A DNA stretch of 64,000 nucleotides from Alligator mississippiensis (taxonomy: Eukaryota > Chordata > Crocodylia > Alligatoridae): positions 47,413,892 through 47,477,891 of the forward strand of contig NC_081835.1 in assembly GCF_030867095.1 (NCBI RefSeq), given 5' to 3'. The first letter of the stretch is position 1; the number at the start of each line of letters is the position of its first letter. Made by a program: the position numbers and the translations under genes. Shown one piece after another: positions 38,416-49,264 of this stretch. The notes under the pieces are model-generated. The model did no database searches. It saw only the letters and a list, made by a program, of their open reading frames with translations, and was not told where the DNA came from.

Positions 38416-38812
38416 AGCATAACAGTTGGGCTTATTCCAATGCCTATATCTGCCCCAATGCAGGCCACTTTCCATACTCATGCCAGTTGCCACATTGTTG
38501 GCATTTACTTTGAATGGACTTTTCCTTTCCTGGTTAATTAATTACACTTGCAGTCATGTTTTGGGGATGTCCATGTAGGCTTTTTATTTGAGCTCCTGTT
38601 CACTCTGCAGCTTGGCATATGCATACTGCTTTTTCCAGCATCCAGTTCATCTTACTAACTACTCCCTTGTTTACCATCACATCCAAGAACAGGCTGGTCT
38701 TTAGAGAGTCTCAGTGCTCCCTATTCACAGGGCCATATACGTGGGTCTGGAACAAGACTCCTCCACTTCTCTTTCCTACCATATTCTCATCCTGAACAGG
38801 CCTTACAAGGTT
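38395..38812 (-). repeat. Source-like copy (copy A) of the 43.3-kb segment
   Basis: The reverse complement matches 43309-43721. Copy A includes about 20 bp of the terminus of the adjacent hAT element (38110-38415) plus about 400 bp of flanking DNA. No coding content was recognised. Confidence 0.75.
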
Positions 38813-38882
38813 GTGATTATTCTCCAACCACTGTGTGACTTCTGCAAAGCTTCCCGCTCCCTGCTCCACGGAGGCACGATGC

Positions 38883-38960
38883 CAGTGATTCTCAACCAGG
38901 GACTATGGCAGCCTAGGGTGCCTTGAGCCCTTTCCAAGGGTGCCGCACGTTGCCACACCA
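38883..38960. mobile_element. hAT terminus fragment
   Basis: CAGTGATTCTCAACCAGGG followed by 'gggtgccttgagccctttcc', as in other CAGTGGTTCTCAACC elements; no matching right end found before 39.4 kb. Confidence 0.45.
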
Positions 38961-39399
38961 GGTCAGTGCAGTCAGGGGCTTGTCAGACGTTACACCGCAA
39001 GCCACACAAATGTTCATCGCTTCAGGGCTAGCCTGCAGCCATACCTTCAGTGTGGGCAGCACACCCGTGGGGTGCGGCCACACCAGCAGGGCAGGAACTG
39101 GGTAGTGCGGTCAGAGACCATCCTGCCCTGAAGCAGAGCAACTCTGAGCTGCATAAGGAGGGCTGGCAGACACTGAGAGGTGTTGACATGAAGGCAATCC
39201 AGGAGTGAAGAGCTCCAGGCCTATCTGTCATCCTTCAGGGACGTGGGCCTACACCCACCACGTAACCTTTTAGCCTCCATCGCGTGGGGAAACTATGGAA
39301 AAGGATGTCAATTGACTAGTGGGGACAAATAATAATAATAATAAAAAACAGAGACAGGAGTGAAGATCAAAGGTTCAAAACCAGAGTGCCAAGGGGGGA

Positions 39400-40300
39400 C
39401 ACGGATCCGAGTACACTGCACAGCACCCGCGACCCTCTGCTCCGACACGGGAACGCCGCAGGGAAAGGACTGCGGCCCCGCGCGCTCTCCCTTCGCGCAG
39501 GTGCGCGGCCAGGAGGCTGACCGGGTCCCGGCCCCTGGTGCGGCCACGGCCACGGCCACGGCCACAGCCGGGGGTGTAAATAACAAGGCGAGCGGCACAC
39601 GGCAGCAGATCCCGGGCGGGGCAGGGCGCTCCGGGCTGGGGGCGTGCCGGGGCCTCCCTCTGCTCGCGCGAGGGGCCGGATCCAGGCCCGGGGGACCCGC
39701 CGGCTGAGGCGCCAAGAGCTCCAGGAACCCAAAACGACCGCGGTGCGCGGCCGAGGGCTCAGGAGCTGCGGAGGCCTCGGCCGCGCTGAAACCGGCCCCT
39801 TCCCGCGCCCGAAGAACCGGCGCCGAACCGGCCCCAGCCCGCGTTACCTCGGCCCGCCGCGCCGCGCCGCGCCTGCGCACTTCCGGGGCCCTCTGTGCTT
39901 CCCGGAGGACTTACTCTGTGGTCCGTGGAGCCCTGCGGAGTCCGCCAGTGCCGCTGCCCCCTGGTGCCGGGGGTGGGGGGCGCACCCCCTCTGGGCGGAC
40001 CCCGGCCCAGGACGAGCTGGCGGAGCAAGGGCGTCTCCGCTCCCTTCCCCGGCCCTGCGCGCCCTGAGGCACCGTGGGCTGAGCCTGCCTCGTCCCTCTA
40101 TCCCTCCTCCTTGGTGCCACCTGGGAGCGTCAGACTGCGGCCCCTTCTCCCCGCACCTCGCTGTGGCGGCCCAGGGAGTTGAGCCATAGTCATCCCACCC
40201 GGGTTTTTGCTGCCTAAGAGACAAGGCCGGCACGCTGCCGGGCCCAGCCTTCGTGCCGTGCGACGTCCCTTGGAGGAGGACCGTTCCCAGTCTCCCCCTG
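39400..40300. promoter_or_regulatory. CpG island, probable GLYCTK promoter
   Basis: The only CpG-dense, GC-rich stretch in the window. It contains an ETS-NRF1 composite at 39871-39886 (minus strand CCGGAAGTGCGCAGGC) typical of housekeeping start sites, and on the minus strand a donor GCCGAG|gtaacg at 39848 that could end a short non-coding first exon spliced to the acceptor at 32568. A (CGGCCA)n run lies at about 39540-39568. The long frames across the island on both strands look like GC-driven artefacts. A divergent plus-strand transcript is possible. Confidence 0.55.
39848..39885 (-). other. GLYCTK: Candidate non-coding first exon of GLYCTK
   Basis: It spans from the ETS/NRF1 cluster to a GT donor at 39847-39846 on the minus strand. 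Splicing to the 32568 acceptor would give an intron of about 7.3 kb. Another donor-like GA|GTAAGT lies upstream near 39920. Prediction only. Confidence 0.25.
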
Positions 40301-41605
40301 CTCTGTTCCAGGGTTGATGTGGCCTGCTTCATCCTCTTCACCCACCTCCCCAGCTGGTGCTGGCTGCTGAGGCGAGCCTAGCCAACCATATGGGGGGGGG
40401 GGGGCCCAACACGACAACTTGGATATTTCTACTGGCTTTACTTAACCTAGGCCTGCCCTGGTACTTGGGCCTCGAGTCTGTGTCCCAGTGATGCAGGGTT
40501 GTCATCCAAGGCAGCTCCAGCAGCAAGGTTATAGTAGGGACCACAGGTGCCTGCCGGCCATGCTTGACGTGCCCATACTGACTGCAGCAGAAACAAGCCG
40601 TGTGCCCCTCCTGAACAAGCCGCCTTTCTTTGGGTCTGAGATTAGCCGGGTTGAGTCTGTGAGGGTCGATTGCCGGTTGGCTTAATGACCATGTGAGGGT
40701 AGAGGGGAGGGAGCAGGAGATAAGGTGGGCATCATACAAAATAGTTTATCGTGGAACACCCTTTACTTACTATTTCAGTAACCAGCTGTATTCCTTGTTC
40801 ACCCTGTTATGCATGCTTAGGAATCTCTAAAAGAAAACAGCAAATTGCTAAGACTGACAAGCTCGATTTGGTCTCTTTCCCCTTTCAAAGTATAGCTTTT
40901 GAATAAATTATTCTCCTTTTTTATAGTTTCGTATCTAAAGTGACAGAAATATTGTAATTCCCCAAAATAGAAAATATATCGCAGTGCGCTCTAGCCCAGA
41001 GTCACTCATGGGACAGCTCTTCAGCAAGCATTTATGGTTTTACAACATCATCTAGTGATTTTATGGTATGGGCAAAGGTTTACCAAATGTGGCAAAAAGT
41101 ATGAAATAACCATTGTAAGATTAAGTGGTTTTCCCTATAGACATGATACTGTATCACAGATAGAAATGAGGGTTGTGATCTCAGGATTTTCTGTCCTAAC
41201 CACAAAAGAAAACTTTTGATACAGCTGTGTCTCACTCAGGAAAGGTTTCAGATAAGAATGATCTGGATGGAGGTACAGAGAAAGGAGTATGAAAGTTCTT
41301 ATGCATATTTGTGCTAAGAGTATTTTAGTTTCATGTGAATCACATTCATGGCAAGATTATCAAAGGAGAAGAGCTATTCAAGTTAAAGCACAAAAACAGA
41401 AGAGCTGATGGCTACAAATAGGTTATGGACACATTTAGAAACCTTCTAATTTCCAGTCTAACTATTAGAGGGGTGAAATATTGGAACATTATTCCAAACC
41501 AAGAAGTGGGATTAAAGAACCTGAATTACTTGGAATCAAGATGGAATTTAACAAGTTTTTGGAAAGAGCAGTATGATAGGGTCAATAATCAGCACACGTG
41601 ATAAG
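40301..41605. other. Non-coding DNA beyond the CpG island
   Basis: Poly-G run at 40392; otherwise unremarkable and A/T-rich after 40.7 kb. No WDR82 exon, the expected mammalian neighbour, was recognised. Confidence 0.5.
40392..40404. repeat. Poly-G run
   Basis: Thirteen consecutive G at the edge of the CpG island; possible quadruplex former or length error. Confidence 0.9.
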
Positions 41606-42000
41606 TGGAGTCATACATTCTAGGGTTGGAAGGGACCTCAGTGGGCCATCTAGTCTGGCCCCCTGCCCCTGGTAAGCAAGAAAAGGGTCACCAAACCTGA
41701 GATCATGTGATCCCAACCAGGTACCTGTGCAGTCTCTTCTTGAAGACCCCCAAGGATGGGGCGAGCACCAACTCCCTTAGAAGCCCATTCCAGATCCTGG
41801 CAACCCTGACCATGAAGAACTTTTTTCTAATGTCCAGTCTAAACCTATTCTCCAGTAGCATATAGCTATTGTTCCTTGTTGTTCCAGGGGGTGCCCTGGT
41901 AAACAGATTGTCACCTACTTCATGTTGCTCTCCCCTTATGAATTTGTATGTGGATTCAGATGTTGTCAGTTCTCCTGTGGGGAGTTCATAGGTAACCTTT
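41606..42000 (-). mobile_element. CR1 LINE 3' fragment
   Basis: Starts with 'cattctagggttggaagggacctcagtgg', encodes the CR1 C-terminal end (NRFRLDIRKKFFMVRVARIWNGL) on the minus strand, and is truncated near 42,000. More diverged than the copies at 12.5 and 57.7 kb. Confidence 0.9.
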
Positions 42001-42581
42001 CTCTGTTTTGGAGGCACCTGGAAATCCTTTGTTTGTAGGGACCAGGGAGGATTTTATCCCTACACTGGTGGAGGATGAGAACAAGGCATTGTGGCTGTGA
42101 TGGGACAAAATGCTGTTACCAAATACAGCTGTGTTTAAAGGGCTACAGGAGTATGTGGGATGGGCTGTACTTAGGAGAGAAGATGGAGCCAGACAATTGT
42201 GTCACCGTCTCCTCACAGACACCCCCATAATACCATATTAATGGAATGACTAGAAAACTGTGATCCATCCACATCGTACCAGGCACAATAGGGCCCAGAG
42301 CCCTCATACAGTCTTCTTCAGACCCTTGTCACCACCATCCCCCTATGTTATGGGAGTGGATGTTCTGACTCAGACACTCCCCGGCTTATCATTCTTTTTA
42401 ACCCATGGGATGAGCGTGGGGACAAAGAATGAGTTTGCTCCAAAGTGAGAAGGAATAGAGCTGCTGAACACTCAAAAAACCCCCAGGGGTTGTCAAAAAC
42501 CTGAAAACAAGGGATTTTAATTGTCAATGCACTAGGGAGAATAACAGGACTGGAAGTTTCCTTGTTTTCAAAGGTTTAATC

Positions 42582-42846
42582 CAGTGGTTCTCGACCTCTT
42601 TTGACTTGAGGCAGCCTTCAGTGGACTCAAGGCACCTCTCCATAACTCTTGTGAATTAAGCAGCACCCAATTTCAAGAACTAGTTTATATATTACAGTGC
42701 TTACCTCCTTGCAGAGGAGCTGGGCAGTGACAGTAGGGGATTGGCCAGGCAGGAACAAAGCCGTGCCTGTGCTCATCTCCTTTTATCTCCTTCCATCTCA
42801 TGACACCCTTCAAAGGATTTTATAGCACCCTAATTGATAGCCACTG
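42582..42846. mobile_element. hAT MITE (CAGTGGTTCTC family)
   Basis: Left CAGTGGTTCTCGACC and right TTGATAGCCACTG. Flanks GTTTAATC / GTTTAGGT match 5 of 8. Related to the copy at 62.0 kb (shared 'aaaggattttatagcaccct'). Confidence 0.65.
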
Positions 42847-43083
42847 GTTTAGGTGGAGAATCAAGACATTTTGCAATGTTCTTTATTTTAGCTGGCCACT
42901 AGGCTTCAGCACTGCTGCATGGGGAGAAAATACTCTTGTGCTAAACCAAACTGGCCACAGGATGTCGCTTGTGCTCCATGTGCAGAAATTTACCATGTAA
43001 TCTACAAAGCAAGGGAAAAGTCATTAAGGAGAAATTATGTTACAATAAAATAATTTAAACTGAAAGCATCAACATCACACTAA

Positions 43084-43960
43084 GAATCACAGAGCAGTAG
43101 GACTGGAAGGAACCTCCAGAGGTCATCTAGTCCAACCCCCTGCCTGAGGCAGGATCATCCCTATCCAAACCATCCCACACAAATTCTTGTCTAATCTATT
43201 ACTAAAACTACACAGGCAACCGGGGCACACAACCACAAAGCAGTGTGCCCCAACCTGCCTAAGGTAAAGCAGGGGGACAGTGGTAGCCAATGTCATGCTG
43301 CTGTAAGGGTTGTTATAAGCCTGCTCAGGATGACAATGTGGTAGGAAGGGGAAGGAGAAGCAGAGGAGTCTTGTCCCAGACCCGCGTACATGCCCCTGTG
43401 AATAAGGAGCACGGAGACTCACTAAAGACCAGACTGTTCTGGGATGTGATGGTAAACAAGGGAGTGGTTAATAAGAGATATATTGGATGCTGGAAAAAAG
43501 CATATGCCAAGCTGCGGAGTGAATGGGAGCTCAAATAAAACGCCTAGATGGACATCCCCAAAACATGACTGCAAGTGCAATTAATTAACCAGGAAAGGAA
43601 AAGTCAATCCAAAGTAAATGCCAGCAATGTGGCAACTGGCATGAGTATAGAAAGTGTCCTGCATTGGGGAAGATATAGGCATTGAAATAAGCCCAACTAT
43701 TATGCTTAGGGTCCTACATAAGTCATGCTGCTGTAAGGACTCGAGATCCAAGGAAGAGGGAAGCATCCCCCACTGCAGAGCAAGACAAAAAAAACCCACG
43801 GTCCATACCAGTCTGACCATGAGGTAAAATTCCTTCCTGACCTTAACTGTGGCAATCTGTCTGACCCTGAATGGAGGGGCAAGACCTTCTTGCCAGGAAT
43901 CTCCAGGTTTTAGCTCCCGCAGGAGTATTGGCACACCAGTCAAAATCTCCAACCTTGGTT
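43084..43960 (-). mobile_element. CR1-type LINE 3' region split by an insertion
   Basis: 43084-43308 holds the 3' end (aatcacagagcagtaggactggaagg...) and 43739-43960 continues the 3' untranslated part (ttccttcctgacc...ggcaatctgtctgaccctga). A 413-bp block (43309-43721) flanked by a 17-bp direct repeat interrupts it. Confidence 0.8.
43309..43721 (+). repeat. 413-bp copied segment with 17-bp flanking direct repeats (copy B)
   Basis: GTCATGCTGCTGTAAGG is repeated at 43292-43308 and 43722-43738 around the block. The block matches, in inverted orientation, 38395-38812 along its whole length, including the junction where a hAT terminus begins (cttagggtcctacataa). By eye the copies differ at roughly 10-15% of positions. 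No poly(A) is present. Confidence 0.75.
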
Positions 43961-44205
43961 GCAGTCAACACCCAATGGTTCTGAGAGGAAGGTGAGGAAA
44001 AAAGGTCAAACAATCCCTCCCCACCCTCCTCCCCAACATGTATAGCAAACAGATGATTCTATGATGCTTATGATAAGCCTACCTTCCAACACTGTGGGGT
44101 GGGGACAACATTCATCTGGGGACACAGCAATAGTATAGAATTAGTAAGTAAAAGACCCATCCCTACAGGAACGTGGGAAACTTCTGCAGATGCACAGAAG
44201 TTTAG

Positions 44206-44880
44206 GGCTGGAAGGGACCTTGCAGGGGTGACACACAGGGGGTGCACATGGGTGCATGTGCACCCCCTGCGTGTGGCAGTGCATCCCCTGCAAAAAGGCG
44301 CTGCTGACACTGTTGGTGCCCACAGGTGGTCACCACCCAACTGCCGGCACTGCTGGCAGCGTCTGCAAGCAGTCCATGATCACCCCTGGCTGCTGTTGAC
44401 ACTGCCGGCAGCACCTGTGGGTGGTCACTGATCCTTGGTCGGCACTTAACACCCCACCCCCCTGCTGCTGACAGTACCAGCAGTGTCTGCGGGAGCTCCC
44501 CACTCACCGCTGCCGTGCTCCCACCACCACTGCTGCCCTGTCACCGCTGGTGCAGCCGTGCCCCCCCCAGCTGCCAGAGGCACGCACTGTGTATGGGACC
44601 TCATGAGATCATTGGGTCCAGCCCCCCTGCTCTGCACAGGAAAGACTGCTGGGGTCACATAACCTCAGCAAGGTGTGTGTCCAGTCTCCTTTTGAAGCTC
44701 TCCAAGGTAGGTGCCTGCACCACCCCCAAACTGGGAGTCTATTCCAGAGTCTGGTCACACAAACTGTAAAGAAGTTTATCTTTATATCTAGTCTGAAACC
44801 TTCTTCTAGGAGTTTATGACCATTGCTCCTGGTTTTCCCCTGGAGTGCTTTGGTGAATAGTTGGGGGAAACTTTACATCA
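44206..44880 (-). mobile_element. CR1 LINE 3' fragment with GC-rich insertion
   Basis: Begins 'tttagggctggaagggacct' at the 3' end and resumes after the insert with 'gggacctcatgagatcattgggtccagccc'. It continues through the domain corresponding to CR1 residues near the C-terminus (gaccattgctcctgg). Confidence 0.8.
44221..44593. repeat. GC-rich insert in CR1 with terminal hairpin and internal repeats
   Basis: Flanked by AGGGACCT (44213-44220) and TGGGACCT (44594-44601), 7 of 8 matching, so it is probably an insertion with an 8-bp target duplication. Its first 70 bp fold back on themselves (GGGGGTGCAC / GTGCACCCCC), and words like CTGCTGACACTGCCGGCAGC recur about three times. No family recognised. 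Confidence 0.5.
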
Positions 44881-45679
44881 GTTTCCCCCACTGGATGCTG
44901 TCACTGTGCATAAGTTTCCCACTGTGGGGTGGGATAGAGAGCAGGATACAGACTGAATGCTGTGGGGTCATGAGAACTATTAGACAGACTAAGGGAGTGG
45001 GGAATATTGTCCCCCAGACCTGAGTCTTTCTCTGCTCCCACTTTTTGTAGCTTTCAGTCTGCCTCCTGCCCCTCCCTGTCTTGCCCTGCCTCAATAGGCC
45101 TTCTTTTCCTAAGCCCTCACAACTCCTCCACTCACCCTCTCTGTGTAGGTATTGACCTGTGCCTCCATAGGCAAAGATAATACACACTGCAGGGCTTCCA
45201 AATCAGTTATCACTCTTCCTCTTTGTCCCTTTCTCTGCTCTTAATACTGTATCAGTCTAATATTCAACAATTCCCACTCAGGCAATATATTTTCATAGGC
45301 ACAAAACTGATCCAAAACAGCCTGACAGGAAAGTGTTCACTAAGACTAAAGCTCCTTCCTCACTCCTTCGAGGCCAATAGAGTGCGTCTTGGAGGTGTAC
45401 GGTGTCCCAACCAAAAAGAGCCCCCCTTTCAGAAAGACTTTCAGGAAAACAAGAGTCGAGATGAGGTGACAGGAGTTCAATGGGACTCCCTGCCCAAGAA
45501 AGACCACTCAGTTTTAGGATTATAGGATCAAATCCTTAATATCTCACCAGTGGGTACAAAGCTACATTAAGATATGTTAAGTCTGTGCACTAAAATACTT
45601 TTGTTCTGTGTTAGTAAGAAGTTACTTCCAGGGTAAGACCAGAACTTTGCAAAGTGCAGCCCAGTGATCAATTTTCATT

Positions 45680-45800
45680 TTTAAATAAATAATTTAAAAA
45701 CCACATACGTACATTAATTATGGAAAAATAACCTCAAGTTTTATTTTTAAATAATGTTAGAGATGGACAAAAGCACAAAAGAATGAGTTAACTTTAATAC
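45680..45800 (-). promoter_or_regulatory. AU-rich 3' UTR region with poly(A) signals, IER3-like gene
   Basis: Reading the minus strand, ATTAAA at 45798-45793 and AATAAA at 45745-45740 lie 460-520 nt after the stop, and an ATTTATTTA destabilising motif is at 45690-45682. Whether the ARE is transcribed depends on which poly(A) site is used. Confidence 0.35.
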
Positions 45801-46260
45801 ACAACATGCATTACTCCAGAGATAGGATATGGTCCATGTCAAATCTCATGACTATTTACTGCACATTTAAGCATTTGCTATAGTCACATATAAGCCAGTA
45901 TAATATGTTCCACGTCCCAATCCTGAGACATACATCTGTAAAGTAAATGCATTTACTTTCCTGTTTCTGCAAAAATTGGTAATATCATCTTGGAAACATG
46001 ATCCCTAATTTTAGTTACATGTGAATCATCATCAAGCAAGCTGCAGAGATCTCTCTAGAGCACTGGGCTTTTTGAATGACACTTTCACTGGCCATAATTA
46101 GTCTGTTTTACCTGCCTGAGCCCTTGAGTTCAAATGGGAGAGAGCAGCAGGTCCAATAGCTCCTTCTACTGGTGAGTTCTCTCAAACAGGTGATTGTCCA
46201 ATGCTCTCTTGCTTTCAGCATGCTGACCACTGCCAGTCTTTGCCTCTAGAAGGCACACTG

Positions 46261-46716
46261 CTAGGATCTTGTTTGATGAGATTCATTTGCTGCAGTTTTC
46301 AAGAGGGCTTGGTTCCTTTCACCTGATGGGAAGTTGTCTGTCCCTTCTCCTGAGCAGTTGGACACAGTCTTGAGCTGCATACCCTTCAGTGATGCCATGG
46401 CACAGGGCTGATGTTCACCAAGGACTTTCCTTCCACCCAGTCCCTCCTGCTCTGGATCTTCAGTAAAGATTTGTATGACAATAACTCCAATGAGGAAGAG
46501 CAGCCATCTCTTGACCAAGTTTGCCTCCTGACGTGGCAGGTATCTTCTCCGCTGGGATGGATATAACACTCTTATGGATTTCCTCCTTCTCTTTGCTGGA
46601 TGGCCTGGAGACACTTCAGAAGCCTGGCCAGCACATATCTGCTTTGGCAGACTCGTTGATGTGCTTTGCAGCAGGTCCATTCTGGAGAAAAGGTTCTCTC
46701 CAGTGAAGGACACCAT
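46261..46716 (-). CDS. IER3/IEX-1-like immediate-early response protein
   Basis: 151 residues in one exon (IER3 in human is 156). Residues 42-84 match the IER3 core: a basic stretch (KRRRKS), then RVLYP, RRRYLP, EANLVKR and a hydrophobic segment WLLFLIGVIVIQIF (71-84), likely a membrane anchor; human IER3 reads [32 protein letters not shown] there. IER3 is a short-lived stress-induced regulator of survival and ERK/NF-kB signalling. The N- and C-terminal parts are not recognisably conserved. I chose the ATG at 46716-46714: it is the first one after the predicted TATA-like site and has G at -3 and +4, while the frame stays open only to 46773 with no other ATG. Human IER3 has a small intron; none is evident here, so a 5' intron or retrocopy origin cannot be excluded. 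The minus strand downstream is AU-rich, as in unstable mRNAs. Paralogue versus orthologue is unresolved. Confidence 0.75.
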   Translation of the reverse strand: MVSFTGENLFSRMDLLQSTSTSLPKQICAGQASEVSPGHPAKRRRKSIRVLYPSQRRRYLPRQEANLVKRWLLFLIGVIVIQIFTEDPEQEGLGGRKVLGEHQPCAMASLKGMQLKTVSNCSGEGTDNFPSGERNQALLKTAANESHQTRS

Positions 46717-46981
46717 CTCCTTAGTATCCTGCACAGCTGGTCTGCGGTGGGAATTCTGGCAGCTGTCTGAATGCTAAAGCAATGTCTCTTTGCTCAAGAT
46801 TTATTGGATGCAGAAAAACCAGAGGAACCAAACAACAGTAATAAAATAATATTAATAACAACAGAGCTTTTATTTAATCTTCTTGAGGTAAATAATTAAG
46901 ATGCCAGAGCTGAATTCCTGGCGTGGTTTATGCTTCTTTCAGAGGAGCTCTTATCTGATTTCACTTTCTAGTCCTACTTGT

Positions 46982-47038
46982 ACTATAAATACTTTCTTTG
47001 CTGAGTGAAATTGTCATGGGAGGAGCTCAGCTGACTCA
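46982..47038 (-). promoter_or_regulatory. Candidate promoter of IER3-like gene (AP-1 site and TATA-like box)
   Basis: A consensus AP-1 site (TGACTCA, 47032-47038, palindromic) lies 41 bp from a TATA-like TATTTATAG on the minus strand (about 46991-46983), about 270 bp upstream of the start codon. A second TATA-like TAAATAAAAG sits near 46866. AP-1 input would suit an immediate-early gene; this is inference. Confidence 0.35.
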
Positions 47039-47059
47039 ATCCATGCTGGAAGGCATCTA

Positions 47060-49061
47060 CCCCAAACACTAGTATGTCTGCTCATGTGCACTGAACATAA
47101 ACAGAGATGTAGCTGTTGGAACATGATCCTAGCTCTCCCACTTCCATTCCCTTCTGTGACAGCTCTCTAGCCTCTGAGCTTTACCTGCCTCAAGAAGCTT
47201 CCATGGTTCATAAAGATCAGCCCTCAGAAAACGCACTGCTTTTTTACTGAAGTTCAAGCATCCCACCCTGCCCTCCCACAGACCGACTCTGAAGAGCCCA
47301 TTTCCAGAGGTGACCTGTGTTAATATCAACAGGAAGGAACCACTGAGAAATGCCTCTGGCAACTTGAAATTGAAACATGACTGGAAAAGAAACACTTGTG
47401 ATTGGGCTTGAGAGCCTGAGGGCCAAGTACCAAGGGAGGTCCTGAAGTAGAGACATTTCCAGAAACTCGATAAGCTTGTTAGAAGATTCAACTGGCTCCT
47501 GCAATAGCTATATTCGCGCTGCCTTAGTGGAGCTGGTGGAAGAAGTGGTGAGAATTTTGCACAATTTCCCAGCTGAGACATAGTTTCAAGAGTAAAAATG
47601 CACAGAAGAACAATTCAAATATCCCTTCTATCTATACAGGCACCTCCAAACCCTTTCCAGGCTTCTAGCCATCCCAAAGGAGCAGAAAAGGGCCCAAGCA
47701 CCAGCCTGTCCCTTACAGGCTGACTTTAGCCCTTTGGTTTTTGCTAACGGTCCTCCCCAGGTGCGAGGTAGCAGTGGCGGTTGCTGCGTAGACGAGCGAG
47801 GCTACAGTGACCCAGGGTCATCCTAAAAGGTGAGAAGGAATCCTGAGGGGCAAAAGAAATGGTCTCACCACTTCTTTTGTATGACAAAAACAGCGTCTGT
47901 ATCTTCAGTATTGTGCGCATTGGCGTTTTCAATCAATTTGGAAGCTCCTAGCTGTCAGAGATGTTACCAGGGATCAGTACGTGAAAGTGGCTCTCCTCGA
48001 TCCCCGTCTCTGCTTACAACTGCCTTTATTAAGATGGAACACAAATAACCTAGTTGTGAAACTGCCTTTGCTCTAATGCAAGCACCACCACCACCAGCTG
48101 TAAACCGTCACTCAAAAAAACCTGGTGCTGGGACCAGTAATTCATGTAACAAGAAAGCCCGGCCCTCAGAGGGAAACAATACTGGATGGTTAATGACCTG
48201 GGCTAGAGATCACCCGACTTTGAACTCAGTCCTAGTCCCAAACTCCAGCCCCTCCAAGAGCAGCACAGATGTTTCGGCTTTGCTTTGCCTCCCAGCCACC
48301 CTCTCTGGTCCTGGCCTAATCCAACCAGCAGAGAGCAGTGGCAAGGTGGGTTCAGGACAGTTGTTTCTGACTGAATCTTCCCCCGGGGCAGAAAATCTCA
48401 AATTGCTGGCTGAGTGGTTAATGTTGAGGTGCAGCCAAGGGGATAAAAATAGAATTAATTGGTAATTTCTTTTCAGCAAGGTAATGTTAAAGTCCTGAAG
48501 GTGCAAGGCAAAAATGCAGCTCCCAGACTCACCCGACCAATTATTCCAATTAAGTCAAATCAGGGCAGAGCAGTCCCTAAAGGAAAGATATTTTGGCTAA
48601 GGAATAGTTGCAAACCACCCCCAACACTCACCATTCAATCATCATCTAGCAAATAAGCAAATGCAAAGGAACTAAACATTGTGTCTTGCCAGAGCACTGG
48701 CTTAGTTCCTCTTCTAGGCACCTACTCGAGTCCCACCTAAGCAGACCTGGCAAGCCCGGATATCTCAGTATCATCAACATAAGCAAATTGCAAGATTGTT
48801 TTAATGCTTGAGATTTTAAGCCAAACAGATCAATACATGAAGACTTCTTTCTTTTGGCTTTTGAATGGTGTCTGAGCCTTGGAGATGTACTCTGGTCCTA
48901 ACATGTGAATGAGTCATCCGGGGATTAGTAATGGAATCCTTCCCCTCCCAGGCCACTGATTCCAGCCGAGTTCAACACTGAGGGGAAGTTGATGCCACTG
49001 TTGTTTTTAGGAGGCATGTAAATTGAGCATGTGAATATGTGTGCACAGCACAAAACATACC
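47060..49061. other. Non-coding DNA upstream of the IER3-like gene
   Basis: No recognised gene. A 150-residue minus frame at 47129-47581 has no conserved features. 48340-48480 is A/T-rich with ATTA motifs. Confidence 0.5.
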
Positions 49062-49069
49062 CCCTAGTG

Positions 49070-49256
49070 CAGGGGTGGGCAATTATTTCGGGCGGAGGGC
49101 CGCTTACTGAGTTTTGGCAAGGGATCGAGGGCCGCATGACAGGCAGCCAGGGGAAGATAAATATTAACTTTCTAAATTTTTTAGGGGCCCCATGGGCTGG
49201 ATAGGATGGCCTGGCGGGCCGCATCTGGCCCACAAGCCGCATTTTGCCCACCCCTG
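49070..49256. mobile_element. hAT MITE, CAGGGGTGGGCAA family, copy 1
   Basis: 187 bp with inverted ends CAGGGGTGGGCAATTAT / TTTTGCCCACCCCTG and perfect 8-bp duplication CCCTAGTG (49062-49069, 49257-49264). Confidence 0.9.
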
Positions 49257-49264
49257 CCCTAGTG

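Noticed and set aside
39308-40341. Several overlapping frames of 90-190 residues across the CpG island
   Set aside because: Low-complexity Pro/Arg/Gly/Ala sequences on both strands, as GC-rich DNA produces by chance; no known protein.
39400-46000. WDR82 (expected mammalian neighbour)
   Set aside because: Looked for its N-terminal MKLTDSVLRSFRVAKV and WD repeats on both strands; none seen in the window.
47129-47581. 150-residue minus-strand frame
   Set aside because: No recognisable family; no supporting signals.
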